A stretch of DNA of 64,000 nt, from positions 7,014,734-7,078,733 of the forward strand of contig NC_049989.1 in assembly GCF_000003815.2 (NCBI RefSeq), given 5' to 3'. The notes below the pieces were generated by a model. It was not told the DNA's origin, did not search any database, and saw only the letters and a list, made by a program, of their open reading frames with translations. This document shows positions 34,680 to 46,100 of this stretch, one piece after another (the first letter of the stretch is position 1; each line of letters begins with the position of its first letter). The translations under genes and the position numbers were made by a program. Source of the stretch: Branchiostoma floridae (taxonomy: Eukaryota; Chordata; Leptocardii; Amphioxiformes; Branchiostomatidae).

Positions 34680-36744
34680 TCATTTTGTATGGTCGTGTGA
34701 CGCTTGAATCCCTTTTTTTCTTATTGCTGTGATGTTCATTTGGTTACCAAACCATCGCGACAAAGGGGTGTACTTGTCAGTCGATTCTTCCTGTAACCTG
34801 GGGGTTGTCATGCCGGCGTTCACCTGTGGGGACAGATTGTGAGAAAGGATTGATATGAAGTATTTTTGCAATAGTGATACTAACTTAGCAACTTTTGTAT
34901 GTCTGGATCGGTAAAGTGTTGTTTTCTGTTAGTTACAGGCAGTCGGAAGTGATGTAAGGCATCAAAGTAATTCAGATATAATTTATAGCAAAAGTCATAC
35001 ATATTGAATTACAGCGCTTATATTGTCATGTCAAGTCAAAGTCCTTCCCGCTCCATGGTGCATAGGGCGGCGCCCATGTTCTTGGAGTAACCCTGGGCCA
35101 AACAAATGCAATTACTACAGTAGGGGGCCAGGACACTGGCTGTGGTGTGTGTTCAAATTACATACTCTTTCCCGAATGCTGAGTGCTAAGCTGAGAAATT
35201 AGCACGACCATTTAACACGTCATACTATATTGGCCGGGGATCGAACTTACGACGTACCGAATGCATGGCGAAGACTTTTCCCACTCGTCTCATTGCACCG
35301 GCGATAACGCTTGTGCAGCCAGACAACAATACTCGTGATGCTAACGTGCTGTTACTTTGACCGATGAGGTCTATTTCTCTTATAACCAAAGGGCACAAAA
35401 GTGCATTATCATTTACCTTTTGGTGTAGCCCGAGTTTTGAATCATTAAAGAAGTTTCAGAAATAAAATGTACCACCGTGAATAAGAAATAATGACACAAA
35501 ATATTCTTTCTCGGCTTGGCTTCGCATGATCGAAGGCACATCAAAATATCAATATACATGTCGGCTAAAAAGCCACAAGCGACGGCTATCGGGTCTAAAA
35601 TGCAGTACACTGTTACGTCGGGTTGCGTAAACCAGTATACAGAATATTTCGTCCATCATACAAGTAAAACGGTTGCATTTGCAAGAGATATCCAACTTCT
35701 ACGTGTGGAAGGGTGGTAAAGGTGATTGGAAAAGCATCCTGTATACAACGGCTATATCATCACCAGCCTGTAATAAGACAGAATGAAATAAGTCACATGT
35801 ACGCTCACCGCTATTAAACTGCTTGGAGGACAATGGGTGATCAGATTACCGGTACCGTTTTGGCTACAGTCAGAGTGATAAGACGGCGGGCGATCGGAGG
35901 ACGGATGGGAGTATGGCAGTTCCGGCAATCGTCGGTTAATTGACGACTCGTGCTCAGCAGTATTACTATAGAACTGTGGATACGTGCTTGACTGTACTAG
36001 TCCACAGACGATAAAGGGTGAGTGAAACGCAGAGAAAAAGATGATTGAGAACGGGGACCCCGGTAACAAATCGTATCTTTTACTTTAAGACCACGGGAAA
36101 CAGATGAATATGACCACGAGAAACAGAAGCGTTTGTTGTTCGGCGGCGGCAAGGTGGCGAATGGAATTCCACAGGAGGGCCTAATGGAGCGCTGATATCT
36201 TCGGCCGATCAAAAACAAAAGGGTTGTGCCTGGTTGTGCCGTAAACAACATGTGGTATGAGTAACAAACTGCCAAGAAGTTTCCACGTTGAAAGATATTC
36301 TCTAAACAAAATCAAAAATCTCTGGCGAAACAAGGTCACAGATGAAGACTAATTCCTACACAACAATACGCTGTAAAAATGCCAAAACTATAATGCCGTT
36401 AATATGGGACTCATATTTTATCTTGCCGAAACGTGATGTTGGCGGACTTTTTGAAGACCAAGGTCTCGGGCGGTTTGGGGTAAGATTTGGGCCCACGAGA
36501 TTAAGGTTGGCAGTGTTACTCAACCCAAGCACACAGTCCCAAAATCCACCTGGTACGATTCACATCGTAACGCTCTCGGTTTATTTAGCTCTAGTCACTC
36601 TTAACAACTTGTGACGTATCTATTATACACATAATACATGCTATCATTAGCAAGGTACTCTCACCGAAATTGAGTCGCTTGTGCATGTTCACTGTCCAGT
36701 TGAAGCGCCGCGTCTAACTCGGCCGACCTTGTCCGCCGCGCCAT
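34680..36744 (-). CDS. Unrecognised small multi-exon gene with a PPxY motif
   Basis: Three exon-like pieces fit a minus-strand gene. The first, 36744-36665, starts ATG and encodes MARRTRSAELDAALQLDSEH plus six residues and two bases before the donor cg|gtgaga. A second ends at 35809 with donor gcg|gtgagc and starts at about 35,994, after a pyrimidine tract and tacag; it encodes a Ser/Pro-rich region with DRPPSYHSD, a PPxY site of the kind WW-domain proteins bind. The last, 34823-34680, follows ccccacag, encodes 47 residues ending HDHTK, and is in the matching phase 0. An AATAAA follows about 20 nt after the stop. The first exon ends in phase 2, so one more exon is needed; 36,181-36,084 is a possible candidate. 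I do not recognise the protein. Confidence 0.42.
35030..35303 (-). mobile_element. tRNA-derived SINE (family S2), copy 2
   Basis: On the minus strand it repeats the 28.65 kb element: a tRNA-like head (gagacgagtggg, then taagttcgatcccc), the body block 'gcttagcactcagcattcgg', and 'gggcgccgccctatgcacca' near the end. It sits in an intron of the PPxY gene model. Confidence 0.72.
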
Positions 36745-36769
36745 CTCCGCCTGACTAGATAGTCAGTGA

Positions 36770-38784
36770 TCGATCTTTAGTGGGAAGCAAACTGACGCTA
36801 TTCTGAGGGCTGCCATTGGTTGGAAAATGTACTTGTGCAGTTCCTATTTGTCAATGTTTGCAGACTGACGTCAGCACGGTGACCAATCCCAAGACGATGT
36901 CCAGAGGACGGCCAGGGACCGCCCGTTTTGTTTGTTTTAACTATCCAAGCGGGGACGATATAGTCACAGCTTTCAAAACGGGGATTGAAATGTAACCAAA
37001 AAGGATCTATTTTACGATGGGTATATTGCAACCTAACAACGCTAAAAGCAATAGCAGCGAATCAGAACATTATAACCCGGAACTTTTTCATGCCTACCTT
37101 AAAAATTAGTACTAAGTTTTAACGGCTACAATGTTTCCTGTTTATTGACGAAGCGTAAAACAATAGATATATCTTGTACCGTCTTCTCTGAGGTGCGCTT
37201 ATCGGGTAGTTTAGTTGATATTTTTGATCATGCATCATATACTGGGCGATGTTAAATTCAGTATCTCCGGTAACAGTCCTGGTTATATTGACCTCTTATT
37301 TTCTTTTTCCAAAATGTGACTAGACATTGCATCTCCGAGGTTTATACTACTCTAATTAGATACAAAAATAAAGGACTTTGCCCTTTCATCTTGTATGCAG
37401 ATACACACCAACATGACTGTTGTATCAATCACACACGAATATATTGCCATTTTAACAAAAAGAACTAGTCTATATTGTGACACGCTGTAACTATTGTGGG
37501 GAAATAAGATATACATAGTACATAGGTAGAATGATCTAGCAAGACCTCAAAATTAACCCAAACACGACTGCGTACTAGTCACCACTCGTACATTGCAATT
37601 GACCAGTATTTATTTTCTTTCTGAGTACCTATCGTAATCCACAATGTATGGGTTACATGAGTTATTACCTCGTAAGCTACCATTTCTTAAGCTGGCTCTA
37701 TCTCACTCCTATACAAGGGAAGAATGACACTTAAATACACAGACATGTCACTTGATGACAATGTTTTATTCACTTTAGAAGAACCAACATTCAATGCTAT
37801 ACCTGTGTCCGATTAAATGGTCATGTTTGAGAAATGGCTGTGTGTTGTCATATAAAAATATATTCTGGGTATAAAAATCACTATAAAAAACAAACACTCA
37901 ATGCTACACTTGTATATATATATATATATATATCTATTGTACAGTGGTCAAAGCTAACCTGTTCATTGTCGATAACATCTCGTTTTGTATGTCACCTGAT
38001 ATGCCCGGCGTGTGCTTAAACCTAAAACTTACGTCAGGTCTACGCGTGCGTATTATCAAGATTCTCAAACCCATTGCCGAAAATAACAACAGCCTGGGTC
38101 ACGACATTCACCAGACCTGAACGGTATTGTCTATTGATAGTGCCGGTACCACTTTGTATCGGTGGCATCTGCAACTGATTGGAGCAAGATGCCGCCGTGC
38201 AAATTAATGACGGGATCTTCTCTTTGTATCTAACTCGAAGCTCGGTATGTGGCCCAGACGTGCCAGGCGCTGTCTGTATGCGTCTAGTACCCGTGTCCCC
38301 AGACGGTCAAACCACTCGCGCATTGTGCGAAGAGATACGCAGGGTCACACCCGGAACCCCCCCCCCCCTCACCCACTCTCGCATATAACAAGACTCGAGT
38401 CGTGCGTAGGAAATTGTCCTAGATCCATTCCGTGTAGCAGATGATTTCATGTTGTGCAAGCAAGCATTTGTTGTGTCCGTTTTGGCGTAGAGGTTAAAGC
38501 AACTGTCAATCCCTAGTGGTATGAATATTGATACAGCGTTTCTTTACGTCCAGTTGCTAGAATAAATGATCCAGTAGTCCCTAACTGTTGATAAAAATCT
38601 GCAAAACTACAACATCCCCATGAATTAATTGCGAATACATTTTTTTATATAAAACATCGTACGTCCAAACTGTTCGGTTACTTTTTAGAACGGCCCATAT
38701 TTACGTTTAACTGCACATCTGGCCGAAAACCGCCAGAAGTAGAATGACCTTGTGAACTAATCTGACTGCCCCTACGGCCACCAG
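36770..38784. other. Intergenic DNA with a (TA)n microsatellite
   Basis: The GC-rich 36,690-36,770 is the putative first exon and leader of the PPxY gene. A (ta)n run lies at 37,914-37,932 and a C-run at 38,356-38,367. No other gene is seen. Confidence 0.45.
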
Positions 38785-40850
38785 CTACCACATGTTTGTC
38801 TTCGAGGGGTTTTCGAGGACGAAATTCGCTAAGTTCTTATAGCGCTCAACCACGCTCCTTTTGGCCCCGACCCGGATGGCTTCAGTCTCCTGCAGGCGCA
38901 GCAGTGGCCCGTGGAGTTTTGCGGGGTAGCGGTGAACGAGGGGGTCCAGGCACGCCTCCTTCGCCTTGTCCAGCTCTCGCATCTCCTAAAGAGAAAATTA
39001 CATGAAACCAACGTCAGGTTTATTTTCAACTGCTCCAATTTTCCGCTCGCTGCCGCAATCATTTGGGCCTGGCGGTTCTGGCTGCACATGTTACCAAACC
39101 CGGGACGGTAGGGAGCCTTTGTCGGCACTCGACTGTGACGTGGTGGAATGTTATGATCGATTAGGGAATAATGAAGACTTGTTTCATGCTGTGAGAGCAC
39201 GTTGCTGACACCCCGGTTTGTCTCTCGCTAGGCCTGGATGTAATTAGAAGCCCGGTGCGATAACTGTCTTCTCACGATTAGAAAATAAAGCCACCTGGGC
39301 GAAGCTAAAAACTTTTGGATTTGGAAAAGGCGAGAATACACTGAATACACTCTCTTTTAACCTGTGCTTAGAAATCTGCACAAGCTAATCAAGAGGTGGG
39401 GGAAACCGAACTGGGGCAGGTTAATTTTTGGACGGAAAAAAACAGAGAAACTAATTGGTTTTCTCGCTAGCGGGGAGAAACGACGTCGTTTTGTTGGTGC
39501 TGGTGGGGGAAGCCAAACTTTCCTGTGTTGTATTTGCGGGTGAAGTTTTCAACTTAGGTCGCACTATATGCCAAGTCAGCGAATAGGTTCGTACTTATAA
39601 AATGGACTGGGGGATAACTAATACGTGTTTCATTCGTTTCGTGTCAAGCCATGCATAGGTCCTTTCTCATACGCCGGGAACTACTCATGTCTTTCATGTC
39701 CGTCATAGTTACCAACTTCAAATCCGATCAGCTAAGGAAACAAACTCGTTTCCTCCGTTTCTGCGGGGATACAACGTCAACCCGCCCGTTCAGAAAAAAA
39801 TGTTGTTTTTCCGGTTCTGTGGGGTGATGTAACTTCAACCCGCCCGTCCTGGGAAACAAAATGCCGTTTTTTCGTGTCTGCGGGGAGATATAACTACAAC
39901 CCGCCTGTCCAGGAAAACAAAGTGTATTTTTTCGCTTCTATGGGGAGATACAACTTCAACCCGCCCGTCCAGGAAATACAATGTCATTTTTCCGTTTCTG
40001 CGGGGAGATACAAGGTCATACAACTTCAACCCGCTCGTCCAGGAATAAAAATGTTGTCTTTTCCTTCCTGCAGAGAGATACAACTTCGACCCGCCTGCCT
40101 ATACTAGGAAAACAAAGTGTTGTGTCAACGTTTTTGCGGAGGCTACCACTTAAACCTGTCCTGCCAGGTAATACCGCATTGTTTCGTCCGTGTCCGCGGT
40201 TGGCCCATACATCAAGTACTTAATACATCTTTCAAAACCCAGGTGTACGAAAAAAAAAAACATTCCGGAAAATCGTACTAACCTCGAGATCGCTCTCGCT
40301 ACCGGAGCTTGAGCTCGAGTCCTCCTCCAGTGGGACTGGCTTTGCCTTTTTGGCTGGCGGAGGGAGGCCGGACGAACTGGTGGCGTCGGGTCTCTCGGGG
40401 CGGTTCGTCGGTGGGGTCCAGGAGGTTTGCGACCGCCTGGGCTGCGGTTTTGCCGGCCTTGGATGATCGGATCGGCTGCCTGGGTGCCGCGGCATCGTTG
40501 GCGGCCATGATCAAGAAGTGCGCCAAGCGGACGATCGTCTCGTGTGCCTTGAGGTCCTTTCCCGTCATGTCTAGGAGGAAACCGGAGTTCTCTCCCGTGA
40601 GGGTCTCCAGCCGCTCCGCCAGCTCGTCGTCGCTGAGGCTTCGGGGCGGCACGTCGGCTTCGAATCTAGCAAGGAGAGCCTCCTCCAGGAGGGGAGCCTC
40701 TCCCCGCACCGCTTTAGCAACATCTAACAAAATCTGCCCCACAAGGGTGGCATCTCCGCGCAGGACGGGTGGAGCCGGCGCGCTCATAGTGAGGTCCGTG
40801 CCGGTCCAGTTCGCGACACGGAGTGAGCCCACATGTAAGGTTTGTTGCAT
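38785..40850 (-). CDS. Unrecognised two-exon gene with an apparent 1-nt frameshift
   Basis: Exon 1 (40850-40283) starts at an ATG directly preceded by TAG, is GC-rich, and ends at donor ctcgag|gttagt. Exon 2 (38985-38785) follows ctttag and reads 66 codons, EMRELDKAKEACLDPL onward, to TAG. The first ~145 codons of exon 1 encode an acidic, Leu/Ala-rich, probably helical region including DDELAERLETLTGENSG. In that frame exon 1 hits a stop just before the donor. The +1 frame instead gives a basic/acidic tail, KKAKPVPLEEDSSSSSGSESD, that joins exon 2 in phase. Exon 1 is 568 nt, one more than a multiple of three, so a single extra base near 40,390-40,405 would explain this. It could be a pseudogene, an assembly error or a model error. 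No family is recognised. Confidence 0.5.
39745..40170. repeat. 60-bp minisatellite, about seven copies
   Basis: Copies spaced about 60 bp share 'cttcaacccgcccgtccagg' and 'tttctgcggggagata'. The 'acccgcc' anchor recurs near 39,780, 39,838, 39,900, 39,960, 40,031 and 40,090. The array lies inside the intron of the two-exon gene. Since 60 is divisible by three, open frames of 20-residue repeats arise on both strands. Confidence 0.85.
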
Positions 40851-40861
40851 CTAACCCGCTC

Positions 40862-40932
40862 TTAGAACATGGCCATCTTTCCTCAGCCAATCAGGAGCGA
40901 GTATTTCTTGTGACTAAATCCACATAGTATGG
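40862..40932. repeat. Blocks A and B, also found inverted at 41,995-42,058
   Basis: Here block A (cttagaacatggccatcttt) comes first and block B (actaaatccacatagt) follows. At 41,995-42,058 both are present in reverse complement, but their order is such that this is not a simple inverted repeat. The blocks lie directly upstream of the two-exon gene's start. Confidence 0.6.
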
Positions 40933-41077
40933 TGTCCCTAGGGGTAGGGGTGTACTAAGTAACGAATAAATTGACTAAGTTGGAGACGCCCACCATTCAA
41001 CTGAATGGTCTCCCTAGGGGTAGGGGTGTACCAACCAACGAATAAATTGACTAAGTTGGAGACGCCCACCATTCTCA
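40932..41077 (+). repeat. Tandem duplication of a 75-bp unit
   Basis: Two nearly identical copies start at 40,932 and 41,007. They share 'tccctaggggtaggggtgta' and 'aataaattgactaagttgga', differing at a few bases. Confidence 0.9.
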
Positions 41078-41392
41078 TACAAATAAAAACAATTAAAGAA
41101 TTAACAGAAAGGGAAACAGCAAATTAAACAATGTTACTGAACATCTTTATTCAAAAGATAAACGAAGGAAATTCTAACGATCATGAAAGAAAGTCATAAA
41201 ACGAACAAGACAATAATAAAGAGTTTTTTGTAACAAGAAAATGTACAAACAGCACTAGCATTACATCAAGGACATAAACATATACATACAGTAATCTCCT
41301 TTGTTACATTAAGAGAACAGGTTCTAAGATAAAAACTGTAGAGATGTTAAATCAAAACATGCGCGTTGAATTGATCAAAACAAAGCAAACAT

Positions 41393-41700
41393 ATGAATGA
41401 ATGAATGAATGAAGACCTTTATTGTACATTCATACCCACTGGGTTAATGCAAGATGTGGTCTACCAGGAACGGGTCGAACTTGGAACAGGACAGCTCGTC
41501 AGAAATTCCAACAGTTGCTCCAGTAGGGCAAAGGAAGATGAGGGGCAGCGACATAATTTTTTTGGCCGGTTTGTCTGTCAGCTGCTAGAACAGTTCGGAG
41601 ATGCCAATGTGCTGCAGCAAAACGTTATCCACCAGCTCGAGCTGTATTTTAGACGGGTTGGGCTGTGTAAGGAACTCTTCAGTTGAAAATGCCTACATGT
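41393..41700 (-). mobile_element. Possible non-LTR element 3' end with (ATTC)n tail
   Basis: The minus strand ends 'caataaaggtcttcattc' followed by attc repeats (41,393-41,415). This terminal structure is seen in CR1- and L2-like elements and the SINEs that use them. The 300 bp upstream contains no recognisable ORF. A host 3' UTR is an alternative. Confidence 0.35.
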
Positions 41701-42487
41701 ACTCGAGAAATTGTTCTCCAAAAGAAGCCACGTCCTACTCCTTTGAGGTCAGGTTGGGGACTGGCATCCATGTGACCAGATCTGACATACATACACCCAA
41801 AAAACAATGGCATTGTGGTGCAAAAAAGTGTTGTAAAACTTTACAAGAATTTCAAACAATGCTGTGAGGAAAGGTGTGAGGCGCCATCACCACTGGGTCA
41901 TGAATGAGAACTAGGAAAAGAATGTAGCCAGTCCGCTTGCTGGGAAAACAAACTGCATGTTTCTAATGACTAAAAATGTGTGTATTTTGCTTCGGAAAGA
42001 TGGCCATGTTCTAAGTCAGTTAGATCCTGGGAGTGACCTGACTATGTGGATTTAGTACTGCTCCCCCACCCATATGGTCTTAGTTACAGGGAAGTCATCA
42101 CGCGATGTCACCGCGTGACACGAGCGGCACCCAGTAAGGCCACAGTAAGTACATTTTGTGGGTAACATACTTGCAGACTCCAAATTTTATACGATAAAAA
42201 AACAAGATGAGTAAAAAACAAGATGCCTAAATTTTCAAAATGGACATAAAAACCTTGTAACAACAATATTGTAGTGACAAACGATGGTCACCTATCACTT
42301 TGAGCCAACAAGTCTTTTATTCCTGAATTTCAAGCAGGCACAGTGCGCAAAGTGCCTTTATAATAGCCAACATGTAGGTAGCCAGGATACCATACCCCAA
42401 CCTCAAATATCTTTCGTGATACTTGAGATCGGCCTGGGGTTTGGATACCAGGCTAACATATAGGCTACCACAGTCACACAGGTGTTA
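41701..42487. other. Intergenic DNA with short repeats
   Basis: It contains the second A/B block pair (41,995-42,058). A 48-bp segment at 42,150-42,197 recurs directly at 43,065-43,112, just outside the mariner element. A 77-bp inverted-repeat element lies at 42,379-42,455, with ends close to 'tagccnggtatcc'. No gene. Confidence 0.55.
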
Positions 42488-43063
42488 CGAGGGGCGTGCA
42501 ATTAGTAATGGTCCTGACCCATTTCCCATAGCAGGAGATTAATGAAACTTGGCACAGTTATTAGTATTTCTCTTCATAGGAATCACAGAGTTATGCATTT
42601 CTCCCATCGTTTGATGCAGCTCTGGACACCGATTTTGTAGGACACCCCAGGTTGGTCCTCCAACTGATGCCTCATCAATGGCACAAGAGGGACGACCAGG
42701 TCTGGGAGCTGTTTCCACAGACTTCCAGCCACGTTTGAATTCAGGATGCCAGCGTTTTACAAGGTCATATGATGGGGCATCATCACCATAAGTTTCATTT
42801 ATTTCATCAAAAGTCTTCTTTGGTGTGCGTCCTTTCAAATACAAAAACCGGATCACTGCGCGACACTCAACTGGTTCCATTTCACACCTGGTCCATTTCG
42901 CACCTGACTAAGTTCAAACACCAGTAAATCAGAAACCACAATTAGTTCAGAGCTGTCTTTTGCAACATAACCCATAGAGATATGAATTATTACACATACA
43001 AAATTTCATTTAGATCAGACAACTGGAAGTGGGTCAGGACCATTACTTATTGCACGCCCCTCG
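42488..43063 (-). mobile_element. Internally deleted mariner element
   Basis: The ends cgaggggcgtgcaattagta and, inverted, cgaggggcgtgcaataagta match over about 34 bp, up to 'atggtcctgaccca'. They are flanked by TA on both sides (42,486-42,487 and 43,064-43,065), the target duplication of Tc1/mariner elements. At 576 bp it is less than half the usual 1.3 kb. Inside are the start and the extreme end of a transposase gene, without the catalytic core, so it can only move with help in trans. Confidence 0.92.
42539..42880 (-). pseudogene. Mariner transposase remnant: N-terminal HTH joined to C-terminal scrap
   Basis: The frame begins MEPVECRAVIRFLYLKG and continues to about residue 73 as a mariner-type helix-turn-helix (HTH_48-like) DNA-binding region, with the W-H-P-E-F-K segment at 44-49 and the linker motif GRPS at 62-65. 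After this a deletion joins it to the gene's 3' end. Near 42,590-42,630 another frame reads SCIKRWEKCITL, the usual mariner C-terminus. The DDD catalytic domain is absent and the two parts are out of frame. The protein cannot be a functional transposase; whether the HTH part is made is unknown. Confidence 0.88.
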
Positions 43064-43112
43064 TACATTTTGTGGGTGACATACCTGCAGACTCCAAATT
43101 TTATACGATAAA

Positions 43113-46100
43113 TACCTTAGGAGTGTCACTTCTACAAGTACAATCAAGGCTACAAAGAGGACATATTTTCTATTTCAGTATTTTCTCGACATTGAAACAT
43201 GTCTTGAGGGGAAAGATGTCTTCCATAAAATCTACTTACTGTTACCCAATCTAAGGTGAGGTGAAAGGGTCAACACATGTTATTCAATTAAAAGAACCAA
43301 TACATCTCCTCATTGGGTTAAGTTTGTGAAACTCGAGTAAGATCTTCAAAACTCCTCAAAGTTAAGGGATATGTTACGGTCACATTACCCTGAACCGGGC
43401 GGTCGGGCAGCTCTCGGGAACGAATTAAAAGTATTATATAAAGGGCTCAAAACACTAACTCAAACTCAAACTGTAAAGAAAATAAGTCATGACCATAATT
43501 TGTGATTGATAGACAGCTATATCTTTCGTTTTAGTTTCCGGCAACATTCCGACAGTATCTACCATTTGGGGGGTCTTTCACTCTAGTAACAAGAGGTCGA
43601 ACTCAAAATTTTAGACTCATACCTTCTTCTAATACTCTCATCTTGTATCATTGGGTAGGTTTCGAACTCTGTTAATCTGAAACAGAGTTTGAACTCAATC
43701 GCAAATTTCAGCTGAAACTTTTCTTCATAGCTATAATAGTGATTTTGGGGCGCATGCGCAAAACAATTAATTAGCTGCTCCAACTTTCACCCATGACCTG
43801 TGACCTCTCAGTCTTCCTACGCTTCAATGGTGGCTGGTGGTTCGATCTAAGCACCTCTGTCAAGTTTCATTTTATCGGAAGTTTATGCGGTTTTGACATG
43901 CCAAATTAAAACACGCACCGTTTGCTGTATAAGCACCTAGATAAGATTATAACCAGTGCGGGTGCTTGCCCTTCCGCGGCTTTATAAGAGCGCATCACGT
44001 TATTGTTGGGTGGAGCACTGATCAAATTTCGTACGCGTACGCTCCCAGGCTCAGCATGGCAGCTCTGTTTCAACAAACTGCCCACGGTATAGCACAGTAA
44101 ACATGAACACACTCTTCATGCCGTGTAGGCTCAAATATCAAGATGTACTAGAGATACACAGCAGGACTGGTCCGACCATTTTAAAGCTAAGGGCACAACC
44201 CGCCGTACGTGCAACTGCGTGGTGTCTACGTGCCACAACTGGTGCTGGTAAACGGGCTGCTAACTTCAGCTCGGTCTTGCTGATGGGGCCTTGTGGACGG
44301 TTATAATTGTTACTTAATTCGAGGTAAGATATGGTCAGTGAGATGAGATCGGCCCTGTTGTGTTTTATAAGGTCACCTAATAGCGTTTGACGGTTCATTG
44401 CTTATGAAATCCTATACTGGTCTTCCCATAACTGTTGGTAGGCATAATTTGACAAGATGTTAATGTTTTGAAGGCATAATAGACTGAAGTAAGACAAGAC
44501 GTCCTAGTCACAAAGAGGTTTGATTAGAGGATGTAGTGCTAAAAGATGACAAAACAGGACAGCCCACGATACAGAGCTAGTGATCCATTTTTTGACGAGC
44601 ATTAAAGTTGGGTATCACCGTCCTACACATGGTTTAGCGGTTTCTGTGTTTGTTCAGGCCTAGTTGACAGATCAGAATACATGCGTTACTGATAACAAGA
44701 GCCACCCGTGAGAGAGGGCCACGAGGAAATAAGTACCACATGATCGCCTCCCCCTTCCACGGAGATGTAAACAAACCGCCACTGATTACTAGAACAGAAC
44801 CACTCACACTCACAGAACAGAGCAGAACCACCGCGACGATAATCACGCTCATGCAAATGCATGACATGTCTCTTTCTCCCTACATAACTTTAAACTAAGA
44901 TGCCCCATCTCATGTTTTCCCTGTAGCGCCCAGCGTCCGTTAAGGGCCCCGGCCATCCACCCCACCAAGCGGCAAGCTTATACAAATCATCACATTCATC
45001 ACACAATACGGCTAAGTAAAAGGAAGGCATACATGACATCTATACACCAGATATTTCTAAATACAATCCAAATCATATGAGTGACCAACTTACCTCCCCT
45101 TTTGTCAGTTGCTTTGTAACAAAAGATAATGTGCTGCATAGTTATTCTGCCATAGACGCACGGCAAAAGCCACCACGTAGGTCACATGGGAGGGCACCCC
45201 GTGGCTGGCATGGGCCCGACGAACACGTGTCCCGGCGGAAGAGGCGGTACCCTCCAGATTGACGTAAACCCGACCTCACTACCCTTCCGGGACACCAAAA
45301 CGTTCATCGCTGGGTCACTGCACCAAAACGTGGACGTATGGGAAAAACTAGCAAAATTCTTGGGACAAGGGCCTGGAAGTCCTTGTTTGGATAAAGAATA
45401 AAGTTCAGGATAAGAAATTCTTCGCCCCGCGTTTGAGGGTAGCTTTAGAGGGCAGACGTAAAAGTCGGAACAGGTCATCGACCCGAATTGCCACCGAAGT
45501 GACATGTACACCGAGTAGCACGGAACAAAACTAAGTCGGTATGAACAGTGGCTTCTGCATCATAATCACGCCCTACTCTCGCGGAGAGTATTCCAAAGTT
45601 GGAAGTCCCCGATGAAGGAGTGTCCGTTTGCGTTTTAATCACAGCTGGCACGTTTAAAGATCCACGAAACGCCAAATCTTTGACCCGTATTTCAACGGAA
45701 CCGAGAAGTTTTTACCCGCAAGCACCAACCTACCGTAACTTGGTTGTATCTCCCTGTATGTCACAGAAGGTCGTTCAGCTCTTGATCTTTAAGCAGATGT
45801 TATAGAATGGCTTATTCATACACCTATGTCAACATTGCGGCGTTGGCCAGATACCTTGCTTCCTTGGAACCGATAAAATAAAATGGATTACCCGAAACCC
45901 AACACATATCTGGCCAGGCGCAGATTATTGCACAATATCAATGTAACATGTAGCATGCTTGAAATAATCTTTCTAATTTCAACTTTGTTAATTGTTTTGA
46001 TATTTCTCTATGGTAATATTTAACTTGTGCGAGGTTATATGCATCTTACAAACGAGACGTTTAAATAATGCCGTAATTGCGCGCGCGTTCAGCTAAGGTT

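Noticed and set aside
40309-40854. 181-codon plus-strand frame antisense to the two-exon gene
   Set aside because: GC-rich complement of a coding-like exon. The minus strand has the better composition and the matching splice donor.
45186-45401. GC-rich 71-codon frame as a gene
   Set aside because: Coding-like in composition, but no partner exon, no family recognised and a nearby stop; kept only as a note in the intergenic entry.
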